Shown: one piece after another, positions 11,901 through 22,657 of the stretch | Layout of the letters: each line of letters starts with the position of its first letter | How positions within the stretch are numbered: position 1 is the first letter of the stretch | From: Annona cherimola | Lineage: Eukaryota; Streptophyta; Magnoliopsida; Magnoliales; Annonaceae | Assembly (NCBI GenBank): GCA_030490835.1 | Contig: CM059971.1 | Span: 126,016,564 to 126,080,563, forward strand | Length of the DNA stretch: 64,000 bases | Direction: 5' to 3' | Notes under the pieces: generated by a model | Seen by the model: the letters and a program-made list of their open reading frames with translations, nothing else | What the model was told of the DNA's origin: nothing | Database searches by the model: none | Made by a program: the position numbers and the translations under genes

Positions 11901-13507
11901 ATCTATGCGTATATTTCTATCATTGCACTCGTTGTTTGCATTCCGCCAGCAATTATTGTGAGTATTTCCTCAATCTCATGTTCAATTAAGTGTGAAGTTG
12001 ATGGATGTGGATTTTTTTTTTTTTTTTAAATTATAGTTTCACGCCTTCACGGGAACCATAGTAACATCCTTGTGATCTAGTTATAAATTAATTGATTTTT
12101 TGCTGTTGCCTCTATTTCCTGGAGAAAATCATGTGGAAGATTCTTGAGAGACTTATCGACCCAATAAGCTGTACGAAAACGACATTGAGTCTTCCATGGA
12201 TTTATCAGACCTTTGATATTAACATAAAGACCTATTAGTCTCTGTTCGAAGACAAAAAATCTTCAGTCCAATATTCTTTTAAAAAAGCTTGTTCATTGGC
12301 ATTTGACTACAGATGGCTTGGTTTCTGGACATGATTGATGGTACTGAATTACATAAACAACACAGCCGAAATGAAAGAAAATATTCTTTCTTTAGATTGT
12401 GGATTATATTCCATGAAATAGGATTTATGCTGATCAGCCTCCAGAATTTTTTGATCAGTGTGTCTCTGTGCTAAAGGTAGTCCATCATATAGCCCATAAA
12501 AGGGCATGTGCCTATGAACCAGCAGCTAACGGTGGACCAGGCATCTGCCACATGAACTACAATTCTCACATTAGGCCACCTTTCTAATTGGCATCCCCCA
12601 ACTCTTGAACTTCCATCGTGTCTCTTGCTCAGGTGGAAGGCCCGAAGCTGTTGCATCATGGTTTGAATGATGCTATTGCTAAAGTGGGTTTAACAAAATT
12701 CCTTTCAGATCTCTTTTGGGTTGGCATGTTTTATCACCTTTACAACCAGGTATGATTTTGGTTCCTTTTCTTTGAGATGCAATAACCTTGGTTGATATCA
12801 ATTAGAGATCTGTTTGTGATGATAGCTACATACTGGTTTGTTGATGAATTACAGTTGGCAACCAACACATTGGAGAGAGTGGCTCCTCTTACACATGCAG
12901 TTGGAAATGTGCTGAAGCGTGTATTTGTTATTGGGTTCTCAATCATAGCCTTCGGTACGCATATGCCTGTGTATTTTTGCCTTTTGGATGATTCCAACTG
13001 TACAACAGCAATTATTGATTTTCTAATCCATGATTCAACTGCAGGTAATAAGATCTCAACACAGACGGGCATTGGAACAGTTATTGCAATTGCTGGTGTA
13101 GCCTCATACTCTTACATCAAGGCCAAGATCGAGGAGGAGAAACGGGTAAGATTTTCCTATAAAGCATTATGAAGGTATTGGATGATCCAGCATCCATAAC
13201 TAGTGTCGGCTCGGTAGTCACTACTCATTTATCTGGCAGTCAGGCATTCTTAGCAATATCCACAACATAATAAACCCTGACAGATGCTGAGTGAGACTAA
13301 CAACAATGCAGCACTTTAGTTGGACAGCCTTCCATGTTTGTGCTCTTCTTGTACGTAGAATCCAACTATTGGCATGCAAAAATGGTTCAGTGAACTTTTA
13401 GCTCTTTTGTTTTTCCCCTAATTAAACCTTTTTTGCAAATGATGTGACGAAAATGCTTGCCACTTCAACCCATTCTTTCTGATCTGCAGCAAATTAAGTC
13501 TGCATAA
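8983..13507 (+). CDS. TPT: Plastid triose-phosphate/phosphate translocator
   Basis: Inner-envelope antiporter that exports triose phosphate or 3-phosphoglycerate from the chloroplast in exchange for phosphate. Twelve coding exons with GT-AG introns: 8983-9263, 9352-9426, 9529-9594, 9722-9800, 10738-10858, 10934-11029, 11681-11793, 11880-11957, 12633-12749, 12855-12954, 13045-13145, 13490-13507. They join in frame to 414 residues, close to the usual ~410. Residues 1 to about 90 are rich in Ser, Arg and Ala and form the transit peptide. The mature part begins near [19 protein letters not shown] and contains the family blocks [58 protein letters not shown] and [15 protein letters not shown]. Lys363-Arg364 in the last block correspond to the substrate-phosphate-binding Lys-Arg pair of the family. 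It ends EEKRQIKSA. No break is seen; introns 4 and 6 contain repeats. GPT, PPT or XPT paralogs are excluded by near-identity to TPT. Confidence 0.97.
10308..10603. mobile_element. Fold-back element in TPT intron 4
   Basis: A palindromic stretch of about 296 bp inside the fourth TPT intron (9801-10737). Its left end has CTCAGACCGGTC and its right end GGACGGTCC, and the arms share TATCTAGTTATATTTAAT and its complement. It is a diverged relative of the much more perfect hairpin at 45289-45690. It does not touch the splice sites. Confidence 0.6.
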
Positions 13508-16500
13508 GGAGAAAGGGCATTGTCAGGATGGGCTGCAAAAAGATTGCTTGTGTAGGCTGAGCTGTCACGCATGATGCCCTGGCCAAGTGAAGCTTTTCTG
13601 AATTTGTAGTTATGCTTTTTTCCCTTCATCTGGAGTGAAATTATGCGAACTGCACCTATTCTGTGTCCATGCAGAAATAACAACTCCTTTGAACGCTGCT
13701 TACATTGAGAAGCAACGCCTGAGGGAGGGAGTGTTGTTGCATTAAAGCATTGTACGTATCATAACAAATGGCAATGTTAAGTTGCCCGGAGGCAGGCTGC
13801 GCAACCCATTTTACTTTTCGCCTATCTTAATTTCTTTTATCTTTTGGATATTTGTGCCCGAGCCTGTTTCTTGTCGAACCGTGCGTCCCTTTCTCCATGT
13901 TTGGGAACTCAAGCTACTTGCCTCCTTTTGCCTGTGATGGGGAACCGGGCATTTCAGTCCGTTGGATGATTGGATCCCAAAGAAAAAACCATCTCAATAT
14001 GTAGAGAGATCGGCATGAAAAAAAGTTGTCTCAGCTGATATTGTGTAGCATTATTTATTTCTCTAGATTCAAACTCGAAAGGTACCACAATTCCTAGGGG
14101 CACGATTGAGTGCCCACCGTACTAAGCGGATGTGTTTGGTTTGGCCCCACCAAAAGTGATCTTATGAAATTTAAATCGTTCAATACGTTTAATGTATCAT
14201 ATTTAATTAGGAAATAAATTTTTTATCATAAGATAATCCTAATATACTGTAAAACTGAAGGTCTCTCTTCCTATTAGCCTTGGTGGGCCTAAAACTATAT
14301 ATCAAAGTTTACAATTTTTTGGTTGTATGTATACTTTTTTTATTTTAGAAAATTAGCTGTTACTGTGAGTTGAAACCATTATTTGTAATATACCAGTCTC
14401 GCAAAGTAATTCTGGGCAGTATATTTAATCTAATGCGATTTTTTAAAATTAATTACACATTTATGGTAAAATTAATTATCATAATTTTAAAAAAAAATTT
14501 CAAAATTCCACTTGCACGAGTCATGTTTCCATTATTGCATTTTAAGCATGAAAGAAAAAAATTACGTGTCTACTATTTTCAAAATGATAATAAAAATAAA
14601 TTTAATGTCTCTTGAAAATTTTCAGATAATTCAAACTCTAGTGTCTCATTTGATTTGATCCACTTGTAAAATAATGGATTAGTTTCAACGTAACTAGCAA
14701 GTAGAAAATTATTAGAAAATGGATAATGATCCGAATAAAATTTAATTAAATGATAAAAATAATCATTTAATTTTATAAATTAAAAATTTGGCCTCAAATG
14801 CAAAATTAAACTCTTCTATTGAGTCCAAAAGCATTAAAAATATAGAAATAGACTATTTGATTATTTAAAACTGTCCATATCAAGTCATATCATGGTAGCC
14901 TTTACTGTAGATGGGGCTAACGAGAGCCTTAAATGTATTAAAGAGTCAAAAGCAACGAAGAAAATTTCGTTGCAGTAGTAAGATTGCCATGCATCTGACG
15001 AAATCTCTCCTGGACGAAATCTTCCTCGTGGACGCCCGAGGAACTTAATTTGGCTTATATATTAGTATGCGGATTGTTTCTGCAACTTGTACAATACATA
15101 AATATTATTATATATGCTGAAATTAACTCACATTATTAACGTATAATTTTAATATCTATATATACTTATTGCATATTAATTTATATCAATACATTTATAA
15201 AATAAAGTACATAATAGAATATAACAATCTCAATGCATATATTTTAGATATAAAGTTTAGACATTTATCTACACAATTTTATATCCTAAAAAAAATTAGA
15301 ATTATAAAATTTAATAGGTCAAACATATTCATAGCCTAAAAATCATAATACATGATATACATATTTTATACTAAGACAACCTAATTAATTCTATAAAAAT
15401 AAAATACATAATTATTGAACTAAAATCAATTTTCAAATAAAATCCGACTTCTTATAAAAGTCATCTCCTTTCGCAACTCCGTTTTCTAAAAAATCCTCCT
15501 CTTACGAATGCTCGTGGGGAGGTAAAAGTGAAAAAATTAATTATTTTTTTACGGAATCCTCAACTCAAACTTTAGACTTCTAAAACTTTCGACTTGTATG
15601 CCAACCAAGCTACACAGGTTATTGAAATAATATTCAAAAATATAAATATAAATATAACTCACAGCTAATGTAAATAATAATTAGATAAAGCCCATTATTA
15701 ATCATGTGGCTCGGTTGGTCAAAGGGTCAACTCTTGCCATGTAGGATATCCTACATGGTCATTGGCAAGCCAATTTATTTATTTATTTTCCAATATTTTA
15801 CATTGTTGCTAAAACAGGATGGGAAGTGCACAGTGCACCTAGCGGTTTGATTCAACTGGTAACCTTGGTTACTAGTTAGGACTTAGGAGTATCTAATCCA
15901 AGTGATTGGAGAATTGAACTTTGACAATATATAGAATTCAACATTGACGTGAATTATTAATACATCAGTTCAATATGGTTTTCACAGCCGATTAAACCGG
16001 ACCAGAACTAGTCTTTTAATGTTAATTAGTTTTGTTTTAACAACATTAGTTGAAATTGCTTCGTTCGCTCAAAACTTTAATTTTGGAAGTAAAAAAAATA
16101 TATCGATTTTTTAAAAATGAGTCTCACAGTCTCGCATAATCATAAAATTATAATTTACGTCACTTATTGTATTTAGAATTATGTATTTTATTACCATATC
16201 GATTTTTATGTCGATTGGATATGTGTATGAACATTATCTGAAAATAATACAAATTCAACATAATAAAATAATTTAATGTAAATAACAATTATTTTTTAAC
16301 ATATAAATTATTTGCTATAATATTTATATATAGATAAATGATTATGTAGAATATTAATATATTTAAGTACATATGAAACTCCATTTTGGGCCAAATGTAC
16401 AATAAGTCTCTATCTCTCTATATCTCTGAACTCAGGCTAACACAGTTTCTGTTATCCCACGATAAACAGGATTCCGGATTAATAAGATCAAATCTTTAAA

Positions 16501-16756
16501 ATAAAATCATTTTAGAATGCATATAAAGATGTTAAAACCAAGAATCATGTTTGGTGATTTGTATAAAAAAGGGACAAAAATCATGGACAAAAATCAAAAG
16601 ATAAAGAGTAATGTTATGCGACAGAAGTAATAATTAAAAGTAAAAAAGAATAAAAACAGAATATATAAAATAACATTATAAAAATATGAAAAAATGTTAG
16701 ATCGAAATATAAAAAGAGTAAGATAATTACAACATCAAATTATATTAATATATATA
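13508..16756. other. TPT 3' flank and repeat-poor AT-rich intergenic DNA
   Basis: The first several hundred bases after the TPT stop should hold its 3' UTR. The rest, to about 16.75 kb, is AT-rich and contains no gene I recognise. Around 15820-16010 is a GC-richer, SINE-like patch with GGTTTGATTCAACTGG, but no flanking duplication or poly(A) tail was found. Confidence 0.4.
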
Positions 16757-17235
16757 GGGATTTGCACTGTGGGCCCCACCTGATCATAAATGGAAAATCC
16801 ACCCCACCCATTGTATTTAGAATTGTTCACTTTAATAGCATACCAATTTTCATCCAAATCCAACATGTATATAGTCTCCATCTTAAAATGGTGCAAAATC
16901 AACGTAATAAAATAGTTTAATGTAAATATCAAGTTTAAAGTGGTTTTTTCAACATCTAAACCGTCTAAAGTATGATTTATATATGGATAAATGAGTGTAT
17001 AAAGTTTCATTATAGTCTAACATGTGTGGGGTCCATTTTACAGCGGACTGCACCGTAAATTTTGCACCATTTTAAGATGGGGACTATATACATGTTGGAT
17101 TTGGATGAAAATTGGTATGCTATTAAAGTGAACAATTCTAAATACAATGGGTAGGGTGGATTTTCCATTTATGATCAGGTAGGGCCCACAGTGCATGGAC
17201 CGCACGGTGCAATCGCATGTACTGGAATAAATCCC

Positions 17236-17268
<33 letters not shown>

Positions 17269-17940
17269 CCCGATCGTGTGCAGTTACGGTGCAGTCCGCT
17301 GTAAAATGGACCCCACACATGTTAGATTGTAATGAAACCTTATACACTCATTTATCCATATATAAATCATACTTTAGACGGTTTAGATGTTGAAAAAACC
17401 ACTTTAAACTTGATATTTACATTAAACTATTTTATTACGTTGATTTTGCACCATTTTAAGATGAGGACTATATACATGTTGGATTTGGATGAAAATTTGT
17501 ATGCTATTAAAGTGAACAATTCTAAATACAATGGGTGGGGTGGATTTATGGGAAATGATCAGGTGGGGCCCACAGTGCATGGACATATATATATATGGGA
17601 TTTATTCCAGTGCATGCGACTGCACCGTGCAGTCCATGCACTGTGGGTCCCACCTGATCATTTCCCATAAATCCACCCCACCCATTGTATTTAGAATTGT
17701 TCACTTTATTACCATACCAATTTTCATCCAAATCCAACATGTGTGTAGTCTCCATCTTAAAATGGTGCAAAATCAACGTAATAAAATAGTTTAATGTAAA
17801 TATCAAGTTTAAAGTGATTTTTTCAACATCTAAACCGTCTAAAGTATGATTTATATATGGATAAATGAGTGTATAAAATTTCATTACAATCTAATACGTG
17901 TGGAGTCCATTTTACAGCGGACTGCACAGGATCGGTTCCC
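16757..17940. mobile_element. Cluster of four (TA)n-flanked MITEs (Micron-like)
   Basis: Four copies of one MITE family in alternating orientation: about 16757-17058, a truncated inverse copy 17061-17235, then 17268-17584, and inverse 17597-17940. Ends carry GGGATTTATTCCAGTGCATG on one side and GGTGCAGTCCGCTGTAAAAT on the other. Runs of (TA)n lie between and around the copies. Insertion into (TA)n is the known habit of rice Micron elements; family membership here is inferred from that habit. Each copy carries an open frame of up to ~112 codons starting near TATACACTCATTTATCCATA; it is a by-product of the repeat, not a gene. Confidence 0.8.
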
Positions 17941-18276
17941 ATATATATATATATATATATATATCGTTTGGAGGCTAATGGTCCATCCCAGAACTCTTGC
18001 ATATACAAGACATAATTTCAAATAATATAATCAGTTTAAATTCCAGTAAAAGCTGGAGTAACCCAAACTAAGCATTTGCCGCTGATAAATGCCAAGAGAG
18101 TCGCGTTTGTTTGGATCGTAAATTCACTCATATTTAGCTGGTCTCACATTCCTCAAATCTCATAATAATCATCTTCTGTAACTCGTTCGGACATGTTCAT
18201 CCCATTGCATATAACGTCATTTTTTCATTTCCCGATTCCTCGCACTACTTTTATTTTCCATGTAAATGTCTCCCCT

Positions 18277-18420
18277 TCACAACCCTTCCACCCCGAATCT
18301 TTTCATCGAGCCGAGATCCCATTCCAGTGGATAGTTGAGATTTGGGAACAGTTCCGTGTACACATCCTCCTGGGAAATTGGTAATTCTGAAGACGAACCC
18401 GCCTGAGAATTTTCAGCCAT
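18277..18420 (-). other. Orphan 47-codon open frame, possible gene fragment
   Basis: Read from ATG at 18420 to TGA at 18277-18279. The peptide begins MAENSQAGSSSELPISQED and continues with VYTELFPNLNYPLEWDLG. Its composition is protein-like, with acidic and Ser-rich parts and no low-complexity bias, and it sits in a GC-richer island (about 18290-18530) amid AT-rich DNA. An in-frame stop lies just before the ATG. I do not recognise the family. It could be the first exon of a short gene, a captured exon or chance. It is 290 bases beyond the DnaJ stop, on the same strand. Confidence 0.25.
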
Positions 18421-18711
18421 TTTTCAGAGGCATATAAGTGCGAAGTCGAGGTCGTGGTGGCCACTATCAGATTCCGGCAGATGCTGTTCTGAGACAGAGA
18501 GACACTCCAGCAGGCATTTACTCTATAAACAAAAACAAATTTTAATATGAAAAGCATTTCTCTTGCATGATCCCTAACCCAACTTCTAATCAAGTTTATT
18601 AGTACATAATACAAACTAGATCCACTTCCACCAAAAAGTATGAATTAAAGTACACTCACTCTGCATTAACCATCCATCCAAAATTTACTCGCGAAAGCTG
18701 TGGCTACCTTC

Positions 18712-20465
18712 TCATGGAGCCAACAGCCTCTTGATTCCAGCCTTCTGCTCAGCAGTTAGCCTTGCTGGGAACTTGATATTAAACTTTATCCTGAGGTTGC
18801 CCTTCTTCGATGGATCTTTAGGAATTGGCATTCCTTCCCTAGGAACTACTTCCTCATAGGTTGGATGGATTATGTTGTTGATCGGAATGGTCAAATTCCG
18901 GCCGTCAAGGTTCGTCAGATGAACCGTGTACCCCGTCAAAGCCTCCGCCAGTGATATCTTCTGTGTGACAATCAGATCATTCCCATCCCTTGTGAAGACG
19001 CTGTGTGGCTTCTCGTCGATGATGAAGACAAGATCAGCAGCCACCACGTTCGGCTGTTCATTCCCTTTCTCTGGGAAAGTGATCTTGGTACCCTTCTTCC
19101 AACCAGGTTTAACCTCAATTGTTAGGATCTCTTCCACTGGCATCGTCCTCCTGGATAAGCAACAAAGCAAAACTTGTATGAACTCAAGGTAGGTAGACAA
19201 ATTGCAGATTGAGCAACTGGGAGTGAGGAAAGAATGATAGAGTCCCAGACTCCCACAAGCCAGCTCAAAGCCATTCTGCATATCTAACAAATGACACTAT
19301 TTCACTTCATGAGCAATCAAATCGTTCACTCTTTATTATTATTATGATTATTAAAACATTGCCAACATTCCAGCTTTTTCCTCATATTGGCATCAAAATT
19401 ATACACTAGAATACATGGAAAGAGTCTTTTGATGTATTCAATCTCATAATCCAATAATGGGTGACAGTCTTTTGGAAAAGATCTCAACAAATATAGACAC
19501 ACAAAATATTGAAATGCCATTCAAATTGATCACCCAATTCAATCCACGTAATTGAAATCAAACAGCAATGCATCCATGAATAAATCATTCTAAGAATCCT
19601 ATTAAATTCAGTTGGAAGATGGGAACGAAACTCACCCACTAGCATCGGCGATCTCCCTCGAGATCTTCATTTTCTTTGTAGTCCCCTTGTACAGCTCCTC
19701 GAGGGTACATGGCAGCTTGTTCTCGATGGGAGATGCCTTCCGTGGCTGGTTCATCGACGCCTCTCCAAACGAGCCAAAGAAATCATCATCGCCGAACATC
19801 CCACCAAACCTGGAGCCGGCCCTCATGCCTCCCATGCCTGGGCCTCCCATGCCCCCTCCTCCTCCTCCGAAGGCGCTAGAGAAGCCAAAGAACTCAGCAA
19901 AGATGTCGTTGGCGTTCCTAGGATTGAATCTGAATACGTTTGGCCCGTCTCCCGCCTGGAAGAAAGTCGCCCCGCCGGGGCCGGGGCCGGGGCCGGCACC
20001 GCCAGCGCCAGGCGGCGGCACCCCTTTCAGACCCTCTTCCCCGTATTGATCATAGATGGCTCGCTTCTGGGGATCGCTCAGAACCTGAAATTTTTTCAGT
20101 AGTAGAGCAAATCATCGAGTGAGGAAAACTGGCCACAAACAACCGATCCAATTAGCCAAAGCGAACTACAGTCGGTAGCCGCTCTCGAAATCTTTTTTCT
20201 TCAAAAAAAAAATAAATAGCAAAATCAGGCAAGAAAAATATGCAGGAATTGAAATTCGAAGGTAAGGGAGTTGAATTAACTGCAACAGAAAAGAAAATAC
20301 CTCATAAGCCTCGGAAATTTGCTTGAATTTGGCTTCAGCTTCCTTCTTGTTATTGGGATTTTTGTCGGGATGCCATTTCATGGCGAGCTTGCGGTAAGCT
20401 TTCTTGAGATCATCTTCTTTGGCGTTCTTGTCGACTTGCAGGATTTTGTAGTAGTCTACACCCAT
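18712..20465 (-). CDS. Type II DnaJ/Hsp40 co-chaperone (DNAJB1/4/13-like)
   Basis: Cytosolic co-chaperone that recruits and stimulates Hsp70 ATPase and holds unfolded clients. Three exons on the minus strand: 20301-20465, 19636-20084, 18712-19150; joined length 1053 bases, 350 residues. The J domain spans residues 1 to about 70 (start [20 protein letters not shown]) with the essential HPD at 32-34. A Gly/Phe-rich linker follows at about 81-165. The two C-terminal substrate-binding barrels begin near [18 protein letters not shown], with [20 protein letters not shown] and [19 protein letters not shown]. The zinc-finger CXXCXGXG repeats of type I are absent, so it is type II. Length matches Arabidopsis At2g20560-like proteins. 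No C-terminal CaaX box. Intact. Confidence 0.96.
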
Positions 20466-20690
20466 CCTCCTCCCTCTCGACTACTTCCCTTCGTTGTTTT
20501 AATTATACGTCTCGCTGCTCTGCTTCCACCAATTCGATGGCTCGCTCTGGCGTTTGTTCTTGCTGGACTTTTGGCTTGGCAGTCTTTTGATCTTCTTATT
20601 CTAACAAACGCAATTATAGTTGTGTTTGAATGCTTGAAGGGAGGGGGATAGCAGGCAAGGGTATAGGGAAGGTGCGGCGATGAGTCTGGA

Positions 20691-20727
20691 TTCTGGAAGG
20701 AAGCCAATCGAAGCGTGCAGAAGTTTC
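20691..20727 (-). promoter_or_regulatory. Putative heat-shock elements upstream of DnaJ
   Basis: Two inverted nGAAnnTTCn-type pairs, TTCTGGAA at 20691-20698 and GAAGTTTC at 20720-20727, lie 226-262 bp upstream of the DnaJ start codon. Pairs of this kind are heat-shock-factor binding units and would fit a stress-inducible Hsp40. Only two-unit sites are seen rather than the usual three, so this is tentative. Confidence 0.4.
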
Positions 20728-20827
20728 CAGATCTCGCAAGGGCCGTCATCGCAGTAATTGGTATGCATCCGTTGGACACCACTCATCGCTTGCTTGTATG
20801 AATCGGGAGTGAAAAAATCAGTGCCCA

Positions 20828-22165
20828 CTGATCTCGTTTTTCATTTTTTTATTTGAGAGTTTAGTAAGACGTAACGAATAAAAATTAAAATAATAAGATA
20901 TTTGTATAAAAATGTAAAAAGAATTGAAATATAAAAAAGTAGGATAGTTAAGAGTTAAATAATATTAATATGTGTTAGGAGAGGTAGAAAACTTTTTCCC
21001 ACCTTATATTTTGCCAAACGGAGCCTAATACATTTTTGTGTTATTTGAAAATACACACATGTTATAATACATTCTTGTAGTTTTTAGAATGACAAATTAA
21101 TTCGAGTAGTTTGCAACTATTTGGAAGTCTAACAGTGATGATAAATTTTATTATGAAAATTTCCAAAAGTTAAAATTCCAAAATTGCATTCTTTCTTCTG
21201 AAAATGGTTTCAATTAGTAAATTATGAATATTTCAGTATATTATAATATTTTGAAATTTTTTAGAAATAAATGGCTTGAGAGGTTATCTTCACCATCAAA
21301 TTACAAAAAGTGGAAAATTTCACTAAAAACAAGTGCTTAAAATTTTTTTAACACCAATATATGTTAATTTTCTTGTAGAAGATGAAATTATATATATAAA
21401 TAGCTTAAATAATTTGAATTTTGTAGTATTTAGAAATAAGATAAATAAATAAAATGAAAAGGTCAGTAAATTAATATCACAGAATATCACGTGGAAGCGT
21501 TGGATTGGAGAAAATGGGGTATGTTTAGAATTTTAAACTACCGTCAATAATTCTTTTATAGAATTTAATGTCATGGATACGTTTGCAAATAACTACAAAC
21601 TATACATATGAATTTGATAGTTCGAAAATTATGATATTATATTTGTAATTATAATTAAACTATGTAGATTGATTTGCACATCACACTCTTTTATTTTATT
21701 TTTTTCTGAGAGTAATTCTGAGAGTAACCCATGTAAGTGCCCCTGAATTTTCGCAATACGCCAATGACTTTTTGAAGCCATATGAACTCGGCGCACGCCA
21801 CGAAAATGGCCATAGCCCCATAACCAGCTGTTTTTCAGAAACTACAAAATTGCTTCCACCACCTCGTCTCTTGCAATCGTAGCTACTGATTAATTAATAC
21901 CTACCCTAATTCCCGTAATCTGGTTCCAACCCTTCACTTCTTTTATCACTGCTGATTTAGAACTAAACATGTAATTAAACGATTTAATTATTTGTATCTC
22001 TGCGAAATTATTGAACTATAATATTCGATATTGACATGTAATTATTATGTTACAATGATAATTTTTGTTTTTAATGATGTTTAGTTCGACCGAGGATGCA
22101 CGACGGTTGGTTAGCACACTTTTGCAGCCCAACAGCGAATGAAGCGCAATGGAAGTAGATCAGAC
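20828..22165. other. Intergenic, no gene recognised
   Basis: AT-rich sequence upstream of DnaJ. It contains a weak, decayed resemblance to the Tourist-like MITEs at about 20860-21030. No supported feature otherwise. Confidence 0.3.
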
Positions 22166-22657
22166 TAGGGGTGGGAATCGGGGCGGGTTAGGGTGTGCCC
22201 AACCCTGACCCTCCTTTTCAAAAATATTGTTTAACCATTATTTTTTACTGGGTCGGGATAAGGTCTGTTTGACCCTTACTTTTTTCTACTAGGTCTCAGG
22301 ACAAAATTCGGGTCGGTATCGGGTCAACGGGTCCGGTAAAAACTGCGGGTCAAGTAAGAATTTTTTAAAAATTTATAAAACTATCAAGTATAAAGACAAA
22401 TTTATATTAAATTTAATTACTATATGCTTGAATTTGTTACTAATCAGTCAAAGTAAAATATAAATAATTAAATAAAACATGAATATTAGCATTAAATGAG
22501 ATTTTTCTTTTTAATGTGAAATATAAGAAAACGGGTCAACAAGTAGGTCCGCCCCGACCCGCCCTGACCCGCCATCCTTTTAAAAACCAAAATCTGACTC
22601 GCCCCGGTATTAAATAGGGGCGGGTCACATGTCAACCCGCCCCGATTCCCACCCCTA
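22166..22657 (+). mobile_element. hAT-type non-autonomous element, copy 1
   Basis: A 492 bp element bounded by TAGGGGTGGGAATCGGGGCG and its inverse CGGGG...CACCCCTA form (GCCCCGATTCCCACCCCTA). It is flanked by GATCAGAC (22158-22165) and GATTAGAC (22658-22665), an 8 bp duplication with one mismatch. TAGGGGTG ends with 8 bp duplications are typical of hAT transposons. GGGTCGGG-type repeats near the ends give it a GC-rich rim and AT-rich core. No transposase frame. Confidence 0.75.
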
